In this document: piece by piece, positions 37,401 through 45,696 of the stretch
Layout of the letters: the number at the start of each line of letters is the position of its first letter
How positions within the stretch are numbered: position 1 is the first letter of the stretch
Origin: Phycisphaerae bacterium
GTDB taxonomy: Bacteria; Planctomycetota; Phycisphaerae; SM23-33
Direction: 5' to 3'
DNA length: 55,750 nucleotides
Assembly: GCA_016782885.1 (NCBI GenBank)
Contig: JADHXQ010000018.1
Span: 1 to 55,750, forward strand
The notes under the pieces: generated by a model
Seen by the model: only the letters and a program-made list of their open reading frames with translations
The model's database searches: none
Told to the model about the DNA's origin: nothing
Translations under genes and position numbers: made by a program

Positions 37401-38287
37401 CGCCGCGCCACCGGGTATTGCGGATGACCCAGCCGCAGAGCTTCGACGACGGGCGCATCGTCTGCGCATCTACGGCGGGCCTGACTATCATCGGGCCGGG
37501 ACGCTTCCGGGAAACGGTAATCCCGCGATTTAAAAATATGGCGGTGACCTCGCCGATACCGCTGGATGCCAATACGATCCTGTGCGCCGCGACCGTTCGC
37601 AATGCATCCAAACCGGAACTCGGTCTGTACAAGATGGACGTAAAGACCGGCGTGTTGACGGAAGTGTACAACGATCCCGACACCGCGGAATTCGAGCCCC
37701 GCCCCATCCGCCCGCGCCCCAGGCCCCGGATACTCGCCGAGGCGCGCCGCACGAACTCGTACACGTCTACGCTGTTCTGCAGTTCGGTGAAAATCTGCCA
37801 GGAAGCACGCACGCGAAATCGCGGCAGGCTGGTGCGAATCGTCGAAGGCCAGCCAATAACCGCCCGCCACGAGACTCACATCAACGGTAAGGGTCCTTCG
37901 TGGAAGAATCACGTTGGCACGCACGCGCGGGTGCTGGGCACGGTCCCTCTCGCCGCAGACGGTTCGTTCTCTCTGGAAGTGCCCGCCGACCGCCTCATTC
38001 ACTGCCAGGTCCTCGATTCCGACCGGCGCGTGGTGGGCAACCAGTTGATATGGATGCACATCAGGCCCGGCGAGAGGCGATCCTGCGTCGGATGCCACGA
38101 ACGCCCCGACGAAACCATGCTGCCGGCCCATCGCCCCCAGGCCCTGAGAATAGCACCGGTGAAATGCCTGCCCACAGGGGGAGAATTCTCCTACCGGGCC
38201 AAGTTCTGGAACAAGGGGACGCTCAGCGATGAAGGCGAAGAACGCACTCGAACAGTCCGGGCGGTAAGCCTCATCGGACGCCAATAA
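34463..38287 (+). CDS. HEAT-repeat, discoidin-like and HzsA-related secreted giant protein with one haem-c motif
   Basis: 1274 residues from ATG 34463, with GGAG 6 nt upstream; earlier ATGs lack sites. A signal peptide covers about 1-28. HEAT repeats (about 40-150) precede an F5/8C-like domain (about 180-300, NFALRGPVTASSKY, then FHEIGVYAKT). More HEAT repeats follow (about 320-740). A TolB-like propeller of the HzsA-related type (about 760-1150) has YLPDGRIVFSSSRIG and MLPDGRIVFSRLE. The end holds a single CVGCH (1208-1212). The related protein at 1647-4619 has two haem motifs and carries the discoidin domain at its other end. The terminus TVRAVSLIGRQ looks natural, not truncated. Reaction unknown. 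Confidence 0.83.
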   Translation: MIKPQAYRKAAIAATLLLALCVLRATGAQKSLNPYDRQIAEQVDKLKAPSPHQRSAAAEALGYLRAFSGAPALARAAGDESPAVRREAVMSLGWCGGKKDVKILLDRMGDTDWTVRQAARVALTNITGMELEFDALAKTDVRTARIKVWRAWWAKFQAGQTARPVVKTAPPPAAAVTGDPNFALRGPVTASSKYRGPLSVLTDGSDRGGFWQTKNVKFPQHCTVDLRKSRKFGCVVVQQYGAEFCMTDYSVDVSTDGKTYKQVHRGKTRSAPRLVVTFKPVEARWIRITSYNSANRTYPTTFHEIGVYAKTPPKASAQPSPRAGRRGRSARVPRDDLQILALERKARSLGALGGPGDVAEIVRIVEPYRTTQSCSPAENSMVQVCLRSLGRLGGDEARKSLISFLSNPRWARYAADALGDVGGSDAQAALIEAYPKFARSLSLKAPKVLPRDDRPGLDPRDRMYQTPYAIALALSRMTITDPENLKALGAIAPLLLANMPSDYDGALLYQQEAYQPITAYLLEKAGIRRAACDAAFAYFRKAGGSGDTPMGKTLAQLATKYAGDVPYAAIWLPTLCSRKDIPALIDLLDHDNGWVRINAAKAIMFIGDKRGIAPIAKLLKASKPEATFGYYGEYFNNKTQGHAEYNDPAPRWREAFVRALGRLGAAEHMDMLVKIMRDDRNVLGVRHAVAVALDELGTDEALEVLKQTEANHPFYSIRLVAREALWKRGILTLREHTPTAAKTPQTAIANTGKDYSIVFIKGDNKMPNCFQIDPWRQTYSTTDSGPTYRIGDNLHILRPDGTVTQLTHFTDGYVADCEVSWDARRIIFAKRGGKDNPWWHIWEIGVDAKGLRRITKGPYHDVQPAYLPDGRIVFSSSRIGLRDEYHGYPSTGLTVMNADGSDMHFIGLNLGRDNEPSMLPDGRIVFSRLELFYSRLKTEITVHAINPDGTRDLTLYGPERRAFWRNVTRVNKEGWWGEVAPRHRVLRMTQPQSFDDGRIVCASTAGLTIIGPGRFRETVIPRFKNMAVTSPIPLDANTILCAATVRNASKPELGLYKMDVKTGVLTEVYNDPDTAEFEPRPIRPRPRPRILAEARRTNSYTSTLFCSSVKICQEARTRNRGRLVRIVEGQPITARHETHINGKGPSWKNHVGTHARVLGTVPLAADGSFSLEVPADRLIHCQVLDSDRRVVGNQLIWMHIRPGERRSCVGCHERPDETMLPAHRPQALRIAPVKCLPTGGEFSYRAKFWNKGTLSDEGEERTRTVRAVSLIGRQ

Positions 38288-38310
38288 CCATACACTCAGA
38301 CCGGCCGCCC

Positions 38311-39543
38311 ATGACACAGGAACGTAACATCGTCTTCGACGAACGCTTCTTCGAACTGTACGACAGCATGATCGGAGATGTCGAAATCCCCAATGTGTTG
38401 CGTGATGTCGCCGACGTGGTTTGCCGCGAACTCGGCGCGCAGCGGGCCTCGATATACCTGATAGATCCCGAGACCCGGGAACTCCAGGCCGCGGCGATGG
38501 TGGGCAATATCACCAGGACCATCCGCATCCCGATCTGCAAGACTTCCCTCGCCGGATTCTGCGCTGTGACGGGCAGGGCGTTTGTGGTCGAAGACGCTTA
38601 TGGCGACCTGAGCGGCGTCGATCCGGAACTGCAATTCGATTCACGCTGGGACAGGCTCAACGGTTTTAGAACGAGAGACGTTATATGCGCCCCAGCCACG
38701 TTTAAGGGCCAGATCAGGGGAGTTGTCCAGGCCGTCAACTCCAAGGGCAAACCATTCAGCGCCGATGACCTGCCCGCACTGCATACCATATCGAGGTTGA
38801 TTGGTTACGCGCTGTACCACGCTCGCCTGTACGATGACCTGGCCTCGATGAAACAACTGGAAAAGGAAAAAGCCAAGTTCATGCGAGTTATGGTTCACGA
38901 ACTCAAATCGCCGGTGTCGGCGACGAAAATGATGACCTACGCGCTGGGTGAGGTGCATGACGAACCGGACAGGGTGGTGGAATTTACCGACAAGATCGCT
39001 GTCAGGATGGATCAGATGACCCAGATGATAGGCGACATGCTCGAACTGGCCCGAGTCAAGGCCGGCGACCCGCTGGGGAATATCTCCGTGCTCGACATTG
39101 GCGCCGAGACTTACACCACCTGCCAACCGTACCTCGAACAGGCCCAGGTCAAGGGGCTCGTGCTGGAAGTCAATCTGCCCGACGAAGAACTGCACGTCAG
39201 ATTCGATTCGCAGGGATACTTGCTGGTCGTCTCCAATCTGCTTTCCAACGCTATCAAATACAGCAGCGAAGGTACGGTCAAACTTACACTCGCCAGCGAA
39301 GACGAGTGGGCGATTCTGGAAGTGGTGGACAATGGTATCGGAATCCCCGAAGCCGACATTCCCAAACTCTTCACCGAGTTCTTTCGCGCTTCTAACGCCA
39401 GAAAAAGCCGCATCCCCGGTACGGGTGTGGGCCTGGCGGGCGCCAAAGACATCGTAGAACGGTTCGGGGGCAAATTCGAACTGCAAAGCTGCGAGAACGC
39501 GGGCTCGACGTTCACCGTTCGCCTGCCTATTCACAGACAGTAA
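38311..39543 (+). CDS. GAF-domain sensor histidine kinase
   Basis: 410 residues, soluble. The GAF domain (about 20-170) has RASIYLIDPETRELQAAA and VVQAVNSKGKPFSADD. The HisKA helix carries H196 in MVHELKSPVSATK. The HATPase domain has NLLSNAIKYSSEG, EVVDNGIGIPEADI and GTGVGLAGAKDIVERFGG. The GAF domain may bind a small ligand or cyclic nucleotide, not identifiable here. It starts 23 nt after the HEAT/HzsA-related gene. No response regulator is adjacent; the receiver of the HTH fusion at 14794 is a possible but unproven partner. Confidence 0.9.
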   Translation: MTQERNIVFDERFFELYDSMIGDVEIPNVLRDVADVVCRELGAQRASIYLIDPETRELQAAAMVGNITRTIRIPICKTSLAGFCAVTGRAFVVEDAYGDLSGVDPELQFDSRWDRLNGFRTRDVICAPATFKGQIRGVVQAVNSKGKPFSADDLPALHTISRLIGYALYHARLYDDLASMKQLEKEKAKFMRVMVHELKSPVSATKMMTYALGEVHDEPDRVVEFTDKIAVRMDQMTQMIGDMLELARVKAGDPLGNISVLDIGAETYTTCQPYLEQAQVKGLVLEVNLPDEELHVRFDSQGYLLVVSNLLSNAIKYSSEGTVKLTLASEDEWAILEVVDNGIGIPEADIPKLFTEFFRASNARKSRIPGTGVGLAGAKDIVERFGGKFELQSCENAGSTFTVRLPIHRQ

Positions 39544-39564
39544 CTCAGGCGGGCCTCTCGGCGC

Positions 39565-40290
39565 CTACATTCCCACTTTGAACTTCTTGTCGCCAACTCT
39601 CAGAATGACAGCCGACGGGGTAATGCTATCCACAACGGCGCCGGAAACCTTCTGCCCGACACGGTAGACACCCTCGTTGATGATCACCATGGAATTCGGA
39701 CCGTTGAACATGATCCCGTTCACGTGGAACTTGGTCGGGTCGACACCGGCGGCGATGGCCGACAAAATCGGCTTGGGTTTCGCCTTGGCCTCGGCTTCGG
39801 CTTTGGCTTTTTGGGCTTTGGCTTTCGCCTCGGCCTCGAGTTTGGCTTTGGCCTCGGCCCTGGCCAGTGTTTCCGCGGCGGTATCACTCAGCGAGGTTGT
39901 ATATCCGTGCAGCGAAGTTCCGGTGTCTAAGAACTGCTTCACGGCTGATTGGGCTATCTCGGCCCTCATGGCGTTTGCAGCTTCGGGAGTTAGGTCCTTG
40001 AAGGCTGGATTAACCCATTCCTTTGGCTCGACCGGTTTGGTCGGCGCCGAAGCATTTGAATCCGCTGTCGCCGCCTGCGGTCCGGGCCCGTCGCCGGGGC
40101 CCAGGTAACGATAACCGACAAACCCGCCGCCGATCACCAGCAGACACACCAGCGTAATCGAACCGAACAGGCGCTTGCGGGTCGGTTGACCGTAAGTGGC
40201 GCTTGGCATTTCCGTTGGGGATTCAGCTTCGGAAAGTTTGTCGAGTTTCGCGTTTTCAGCCCGTTTCAGAGCATCATTTATAAGACTCAT
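39565..40290 (-). CDS. GspB/ExeB-like secretion accessory protein
   Basis: 241 residues from ATG 40290. The start MSLINDALKRAE is the signature N-terminus of GspB/ExeB proteins. One membrane helix lies at about 43-62 (LFGSITLVCLLVIGGGFVGYRY). A periplasmic part has an Ala/Lys/Glu-rich helical stretch (EAKAKLEAEAKAKAQKAKAE) and a C-terminal GspB domain ending in SAVILRVGDKKFKV. Its ATG overlaps the TGA of the upstream AAA ATPase gene by one base. ExeA and ExeB together help build the type II secretin in the peptidoglycan layer. No other secretion genes are in the window. Confidence 0.82.
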   Translation of the reverse strand: MSLINDALKRAENAKLDKLSEAESPTEMPSATYGQPTRKRLFGSITLVCLLVIGGGFVGYRYLGPGDGPGPQAATADSNASAPTKPVEPKEWVNPAFKDLTPEAANAMRAEIAQSAVKQFLDTGTSLHGYTTSLSDTAAETLARAEAKAKLEAEAKAKAQKAKAEAEAKAKPKPILSAIAAGVDPTKFHVNGIMFNGPNSMVIINEGVYRVGQKVSGAVVDSITPSAVILRVGDKKFKVGM

Positions 40291-41108
40291 CAGCCCGTCT
40301 CCTTCAATTCGGCGGCGGCGATTCTCACCAGCCTCTTGTCGATCAACTGTTTCTGGTAAACATATCCCGCAAGCAGGGCCTTGTCTCCTATGGCGTTTAT
40401 CAGCCTCGGCGTTCCCTGCGAGTACTTGTAGATTTCCCTGACCGCATCGGGCTCGAACCGGACCGGCGACTTGCCCTCGCCCAGCCCAGCGACTCTGAGG
40501 CGGTGGTGTATGTAAGCGTCGGTGTCGCCCTGGCTCATCTTCCTGAGGTGGAATCGAACGGTGATCCGCTGGGCGAGTTGCCGCAGCGACGGTCTGGCCA
40601 GCGTCTTGCGGAGTTCGGGCTGCCCGACCAGGCATATCTGCAGCAGCTTCTGGCGCTCGGTCTCGAGATTGCTCAGGAGGCGGACCTGCTCGAGAGTTTT
40701 GACCGACATGTCCTGGGACTCGTCGATGATCACGACCGCGTCTTGTCCTTGTGAATTAATCTTCAGCAGAAACTCGTTGAGGACGCTCAGGTATCCCAGG
40801 CGGTCGAGGCGCTTGGTCTTGATACCGAATTCTTCGACGATCGCGCGGAGGATCTGGGTCTCCGTGAGCACGGGATTGAGTATCAGCGCAGTGTGGACTT
40901 TCTCGTCGAGTTCCCTCAGCAGGGCGCGGCAGAGCGTGGTCTTGCCCGTACCAACCTCGCCGGTGAGGCATATGAAACCCTTCCGCTGACGAATACCGTA
41001 CAGCATGTGGTTCAACGCCTCGCGATGCTGCGGTGTCATGTAAAGAAAGCGAGGGTCAGGGGTTATATTGAACGGGTCTTCATTAAAACTGAAATATTCA
41101 TTATACAT
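40290..41108 (-). CDS. ExeA/GspA-like AAA ATPase
   Basis: 272 residues. Walker A is GEVGTGKTT (50-58), Walker B is DAVVIIDES (about 123-131), and LSNLETERQKLLQICLVGQP is the typical ExeA/TniB-like sensor region. It begins MYNEYFSFNEDPFNITPDPR, a pattern common to ExeA-type ATPases. Unlike full ExeA (about 550 residues with a peptidoglycan-binding domain) this one has only the ATPase part. It sits in the cytoplasm and likely works with the next gene, a GspB-like protein, in assembly of a secretion or pilus secretin. Confidence 0.87.
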   Translation of the reverse strand: MYNEYFSFNEDPFNITPDPRFLYMTPQHREALNHMLYGIRQRKGFICLTGEVGTGKTTLCRALLRELDEKVHTALILNPVLTETQILRAIVEEFGIKTKRLDRLGYLSVLNEFLLKINSQGQDAVVIIDESQDMSVKTLEQVRLLSNLETERQKLLQICLVGQPELRKTLARPSLRQLAQRITVRFHLRKMSQGDTDAYIHHRLRVAGLGEGKSPVRFEPDAVREIYKYSQGTPRLINAIGDKALLAGYVYQKQLIDKRLVRIAAAELKETG

Positions 41109-41344
41109 CAGTGCCGACCTCTGTCTGGATTTCCGGTCTCCACACGTCGACCATCGGCAGCGGTATGCTGCTGTACTACAAATCGGTCAATTTACCCGGT
41201 CGACATCAGCGCAAAATTATTTATAAACTGATCTTCCGCGCATTATCGCATGCCTGGCGCTTACGCATCGCAATCCGCGGTAATTTGCGGTAGGCTCTTG
41301 GCGCCCATTGTAACTGATATGGTCCGTGCGGAAAGGAAAGGCAG

Positions 41345-43828
41345 ATGCGGCACATTGTGGTTTTGCTTGCGATGACGACCGCCTGCGGGTGTGTGACAGG
41401 CGCTTCGATAGAACCGACTCGCGTGACGGTCAAAGGCTCGCCCCTGATGCCCGTGGTCGTCAGCAACGCGGCATCCGATCGTGTCAAAGCAGCCGCCGCG
41501 ACGCTGGCGGAATATCTCGCCAGGATATCCTCGGCGAAGATCAAGATAACCGGCGGCGACGGTGCGACCGGGCTGGCGGTGGGACTGGCGGGCGACTTTC
41601 CCAAGCTCGGTCTGGCCGGGCAATTCGCCGTTGGCGGCGTTGACGATCGCGAGCACTATATTCTCAAGTCGCACGCGCGGGGCGTACATGTTATCGGAGC
41701 GACCGAAGCGGGGGTCGAGCACGCGGTGTGGGACCTCCTTTATCGCCTGGGGCACAGGCAGTTTTTCCCGGGGCGGACGTGGGAGGTCATCCCCAAGACA
41801 CCTGACGTGAGCATCGCGGTGAATGCCGACGAAAGGCCCGACTACCGTGCCCGGCGGATATGGTACGGTTTTGGACTGTGGGACTACAACCGCAAACCTT
41901 ACAAGCAATGGTGCCTGCGGAACCGGGCGGTGATGGGCTTCAACTTGCGCACGGGGCACGCTTACCAGGGTATCATCGGTGCAAACAAAAAGGCGTTCGG
42001 CGCCCACCCGGAGTTCTACGGCCTGCTCGACGGTAAGCGAACCTCGACGAAGGTCTGCATAGGTAATCCCAGGCTGCGGGCGCTGGTGGTCGCCCACGCG
42101 ATTCGATACTTCGAAAAACACCCCGATGCCGACAGCATCTCGATGGACCCCAGCGACGGTGGTGGCTGGTGCCAGTGCGACCGCTGCGCAGCCCTGGGCA
42201 GTGTCAGCGACCGCGCGCTGACATTGGCCAACGCGGTCGCCGAGGCCGTCAACCGCCGCTTCAAGGACAAGTACGTCGGTATGTACGCCTACAATCAACA
42301 TTCCCCACCGCCGAGCATCCGCGTCCATCCGAACGTCGTGATCAGCATCGCCACGGGCTTCATCCGGGGCGGATACACTGTCGACGAACTGATCGAAGGC
42401 TGGTCTGCAAAGGGCGCAACTATCGGCGTGAGAGAGTATTACAGCGTCAATATGTGGTCCCGCAACCTGCCCGGAGCCGCGAGAGGGACCAATCTGGAGT
42501 ACCTTAAGCGAACCATCCCGCATTTCCACGCCAGGGGCGCCCGCTTCATGTCGGCGGAATCCGGCGACTGCTGGGGACCGTGCGGGCTGGGCTACTATCT
42601 GGCCGCGAGAATGCTATGGGACACCCGCGAAGCAAAACGCATCGACGCCCTCGTAGACGACTTCCTTACTCGCGCATTCGGTCCGGCCAGGGCGCCCATG
42701 GGCGAGTTCTATCGCCTCATCGACGGCGCAAATCGCCCCCTGCTATGCGACGACCTGCTCGCCCGCATGTACCGCCTGCTCGACAAAGCGAAGAAGCTTG
42801 CCAATACCCCCGATATCCACGCACGCGTCAACGATCTGATCCTGTACACGCATTACGTCGAGTTGTTCAGGGACTATCGCACCGCCAAGGGCGCCGCCCG
42901 ACAAGCCGCCTTCGAACGTCTCATCCGACACTCCTACCGCATACGAGGCACAATGATGGTCCACTCAAAGGCCATCTACCGCGACCTGGTCCGCCGCGAT
43001 AAACAGGTTACCATCCCCGCCGGAGCCGAATGGGGCGTCGCTGAAGCCGGGAACCCCTGGAAGAGCAGCAAACCGTTCAGCGAGAGCGAACTTAAGGGCA
43101 TCGTCGCCGCAGGCATCGCGAAATACCGGGTTGCGCAGATCAAGGGCGCAGAGTTCGGTATTGACCTGGTTCCCGCAACGCCGCTGAGGCTACCGAAAGT
43201 TGAACCCGGCAGCGCGGGCAGTCACGGACGAGGCGTGCAGACCTTTTACACGTGGGTTGACAAACCGTCGACCGCCATCTCGCTGAAAGTAACCGGCGGA
43301 CTGATCGCTCACTATCGCGACCGAGGCGACGCCAAGGTCGAACTGTGGCGCGGCGAAAGACACGTCGCCAGTGGCAAGACGAAGCCCGATGGCGTCGAGC
43401 GGACCATAATCTTACGCCCCAAACATACCGGGCTGCACAAGATCACCGTATCGGACGGAAACGACGCGACGCGAGTTCGCTGGGACGCGGGGACGCCCAT
43501 GACAATCCTGTCCAGCCGCCGCGTACCGGCGAGCCTAGCCACGCGATGGTCGCTGTACTTCTACGTCCCCGAGGGCACGAAGACCGTTGGCCTGTTCGCC
43601 GATGGCGGCGGGACGCTCCGCGATGGAACGGACGCCACGGTGTTCAAGTTCGACGGCCGGAAACCGGGCTTCCACAACATCCCCGTACCAGAAGGCAAGT
43701 CTGGAAACCTCTGGAAATTCCATCAGTGTACGGGAAAGCGCATCCTGCTAAACGTGCCCCCTTTCCTGGCGCGCAGCGAGAGCGAACTGCTCCTGCCGAA
43801 AAAAGTCGTCGACCGCGATTCACAATGA
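41345..43828 (+). CDS. DUF4838-domain secreted protein, alpha-glucuronidase-like
   Basis: 827 residues. The signal peptide ends around residue 16-20, with a possible lipobox near C14-C16. An N-terminal domain resembles the GH67/GH20 additional domain (VVVSNAASDRVKAAAATLAE, about 37-120). The DUF4838 TIM-barrel-like core lies at about 150-500, with GRTWEVIP, DSISMDPSDGGGWCQCDRC and MSAESGDCWGPCGLGYY. A C-terminal beta domain (about 600-820) may bind sugar. The family lies close to glycoside hydrolases acting on uronic-acid polysaccharides, but no catalytic pair is proven. AAAGG lies upstream of the ATG. It is monocistronic and next to the REP element. Confidence 0.82.
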   Translation: MRHIVVLLAMTTACGCVTGASIEPTRVTVKGSPLMPVVVSNAASDRVKAAAATLAEYLARISSAKIKITGGDGATGLAVGLAGDFPKLGLAGQFAVGGVDDREHYILKSHARGVHVIGATEAGVEHAVWDLLYRLGHRQFFPGRTWEVIPKTPDVSIAVNADERPDYRARRIWYGFGLWDYNRKPYKQWCLRNRAVMGFNLRTGHAYQGIIGANKKAFGAHPEFYGLLDGKRTSTKVCIGNPRLRALVVAHAIRYFEKHPDADSISMDPSDGGGWCQCDRCAALGSVSDRALTLANAVAEAVNRRFKDKYVGMYAYNQHSPPPSIRVHPNVVISIATGFIRGGYTVDELIEGWSAKGATIGVREYYSVNMWSRNLPGAARGTNLEYLKRTIPHFHARGARFMSAESGDCWGPCGLGYYLAARMLWDTREAKRIDALVDDFLTRAFGPARAPMGEFYRLIDGANRPLLCDDLLARMYRLLDKAKKLANTPDIHARVNDLILYTHYVELFRDYRTAKGAARQAAFERLIRHSYRIRGTMMVHSKAIYRDLVRRDKQVTIPAGAEWGVAEAGNPWKSSKPFSESELKGIVAAGIAKYRVAQIKGAEFGIDLVPATPLRLPKVEPGSAGSHGRGVQTFYTWVDKPSTAISLKVTGGLIAHYRDRGDAKVELWRGERHVASGKTKPDGVERTIILRPKHTGLHKITVSDGNDATRVRWDAGTPMTILSSRRVPASLATRWSLYFYVPEGTKTVGLFADGGGTLRDGTDATVFKFDGRKPGFHNIPVPEGKSGNLWKFHQCTGKRILLNVPPFLARSESELLLPKKVVDRDSQ

Positions 43829-43965
43829 GCCCGCCGGCTCCTTGTCAATCGCCGTGAGACTTGACGCCGAGACCGAGCTGGTAGGCAATTATTTGCCGAA
43901 CGGGACTATCGAAGATATCTGTGCGTCGTTGACCCGACAACCGTGTGTGTCAAACGCATCTGTTT

Positions 43966-44002
43966 GTAACGGCGCGCGACGAACAAGTTCGCCCGCTAAA
44001 CG
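43966..44002 (+). repeat. REP-like palindrome, copy 1
   Basis: Contains the imperfect hairpin CGACGAACAAGTTCG and ends CCGCTAAACG. It is the left flank of the transposase. Confidence 0.8.
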
Positions 44003-44045
44003 TGGAACGACGACCGGATGAACGTGGAACGACGATCACATATCA

Positions 44046-44639
44046 TTACGCATTGATGGGCAAAACAAAGCTCCAATGCTGTGGTGGTTTGCCTTCCTTG
44101 ACAGGGTTCTGTCGCACGTAACCCACTGCCCGAGCGATGCCCTCGCGATCGTCAAGAAAGACGTGCCACGCCCTTCTGCCCCACGGCGATGGCAGCACTT
44201 CCTTGCTGGACGGGCAGTTGGCCAGTGGATGCAGACCGTCTGCATTGAGTCGCTGTGTTGCACGGGCCTTGAGGTGTCCGATGATGCGCTCAATGGATCG
44301 ATCAGCGCGGAGAATGACCGTATGTACGTGCTCCGGGAGGATTGCACACGCCAGGATCTTATATCCGGATTCACTGACCGCCCTGGCGAATCCCCTGCCG
44401 ATTGAGCGTGCCTGTAATCCCGTGAATCTGACCGGTTCATACCGCAGGGCCTGCTTGGCCTTCCTTCGGACCTCACGGTCATGTTCATCTCGGGCCAGTG
44501 ACCGGCGCGTTGTCACCTTGGTGGCCTTTCCGAACCGGAGGAGTTCCCAGCGGCGAACGAAATCCGACCATGATCCGCGCGGGTCGTTGGGCAACCAGAA
44601 ACCATACGCGCTGAGAATCGAATGGTACGCGATAATCAT
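44046..44639 (-). CDS. REP-associated tyrosine transposase (RAYT, Y1_Tnp)
   Basis: 197 residues. The HUH metal-binding motif is H104-V-H106 in PEHVHTVILR. The catalytic tyrosine is Y174 in AVGYVRQNPVKEG, the standard RAYT ending. The family cuts and joins single-stranded DNA at REP sequences through a 5'-phosphotyrosine link. The open frame and all catalytic residues are intact, so it may be active. GGAG lies before the start. The three REP-like palindromes around it are its likely substrates. Confidence 0.9.
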   Translation of the reverse strand: MIIAYHSILSAYGFWLPNDPRGSWSDFVRRWELLRFGKATKVTTRRSLARDEHDREVRRKAKQALRYEPVRFTGLQARSIGRGFARAVSESGYKILACAILPEHVHTVILRADRSIERIIGHLKARATQRLNADGLHPLANCPSSKEVLPSPWGRRAWHVFLDDREGIARAVGYVRQNPVKEGKPPQHWSFVLPINA

Positions 44640-44662
44640 CCGATCAACTCCGAATGCGCAAC

Positions 44663-44699
44663 CGTTTAGCGGACGAACTTGTTCGTCGCGCGCCGTTAC
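44663..44699 (-). repeat. REP-like palindrome, copy 2 (inverted)
   Basis: Reverse complement of copy 1 with one base changed (T for C near the hairpin foot). It is the right flank of the transposase. Confidence 0.8.
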
Positions 44700-44754
44700 G
44701 AACAGACATATTCCACAGGCGCCGTGTTCGCGCCAACGCTGTTGTTACATCAAC

Positions 44755-44786
44755 GTCGCGCGCGGTTCAAGAACCGCCGCTAAACG
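44755..44786 (+). repeat. REP-like palindrome, copy 3 (diverged)
   Basis: Same length and orientation as copy 1; the hairpin is CGGTTCAAGAACCG, a compensated variant that keeps the stem, and it ends in CCGCTAAACG. It lies just after the stop of the sugar isomerase gene. Confidence 0.6.
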
Positions 44787-44799
44787 TAGTATAACGACC

Positions 44800-45657
44800 T
44801 CACATATACGCGCCGGCGATCTGCTGGCGCAACCAGTCGATGCTGGCGGCGAGGTTCTCGTCCGTACCGAGACATTCCACGGAAATAACCCCGTCCCAGT
44901 CGGCCTCTTTCAGCAGGCGGATGCAGGCGCTGATGTTCTCGGCGTTGACGCCGCGGCCGATGGGCGACTCGCTCATGGCGATGCCCGTCTCCTCGCCCCG
45001 CAACGCCGCGGCCAGCGATTCGCTGACGTCCTTGATGTGCATGTAACGCAGCTTGCCCAGGAACCGCTGGACGAACTCAGCGGGGTTCCCCCCGGCGATA
45101 AACGTGTTGCCCGTGTCCAGGTTCAGGCCCAGCCGCGGCGTGTCGAAGAAATTCAGCATCTGCTCCAGTATCTCCGGATCGTTGGTGTACGGTCCGTGAG
45201 TCTCGATGTTGACAGTCACCTCGTAGTCCTCGGCCCAGTCGAGAATCTGGCGCAGGGACTCCCTGGTGATCGCCAGCACCTGCTCGTCGGTGAAGCCCTC
45301 GGGCCTGGCCTGCCCGTCGGTGGTGACGACAAACGGGCACCCGATAGCCGCGGCGAACTGGATGGCTCGCTGCATGTACCGCACGCCGAAGGTCGCCCCC
45401 ATCGGCCCGGTGATGGGATACGCCGCGTCGATCTGCGAGACCTTCAGGCCGTTGTCATCAAGGTAGCGCCGCAGGCGAATCGGATTGGCGTTCAGCGAGA
45501 CCGCGGGGCTGTAGCCCAGGCCCTCGATAAAATCCTGCCCGTCCACCACGCCGAACTCGATGTACTCCAGGCCAAATTTCTTCGCGGCCGCCACCGCCTG
45601 GGCCAACGACCCGCTCAGCGTCCGCCAGTTGTCCGTGTGCATGCTCAGTTCGATCAT
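44800..45657 (-). CDS. Sugar phosphate isomerase/epimerase (xylose-isomerase-like TIM barrel)
   Basis: 285 residues from ATG 45657; the strong GAGGAGAT site lies 6 nt upstream, so the earlier ATG is rejected. The AP-endonuclease-2/xylose-isomerase-like barrel has metal-binding residues in NIETHGPY, LNLDTGN, RYMHIKDVS and VISVECLG. The family interconverts sugars, inositols or their phosphates and is very frequent in planctomycetes. The substrate is unknown. It lies 39 nt downstream of comM on the same strand. Confidence 0.88.
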   Translation of the reverse strand: MIELSMHTDNWRTLSGSLAQAVAAAKKFGLEYIEFGVVDGQDFIEGLGYSPAVSLNANPIRLRRYLDDNGLKVSQIDAAYPITGPMGATFGVRYMQRAIQFAAAIGCPFVVTTDGQARPEGFTDEQVLAITRESLRQILDWAEDYEVTVNIETHGPYTNDPEILEQMLNFFDTPRLGLNLDTGNTFIAGGNPAEFVQRFLGKLRYMHIKDVSESLAAALRGEETGIAMSESPIGRGVNAENISACIRLLKEADWDGVISVECLGTDENLAASIDWLRQQIAGAYM

Positions 45658-45696
45658 GGGATATCTCCTCGTTTTCAAAAGAACAGAATATCAAAC

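Larger units (their letters stand above)
43966..44786. mobile_element. REP element with its own transposase (REPtron-like)
   Basis: A unit of about 0.8 kb. Copy 1 of a REP-like palindrome (43966-44002) and copy 2 (44663-44699) are reverse complements over 37 bp with one mismatch. Copy 3 (44755-44786) is in the orientation of copy 1 and ends in the same CGCTAAACG. A RAYT-type transposase gene lies between copies 1 and 2. After copies 1 and 3, partly shared text follows (AACGACG and TCACATAT). Such units are single-stranded-DNA mobile elements of the IS200/IS605 kind. Confidence 0.8.
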
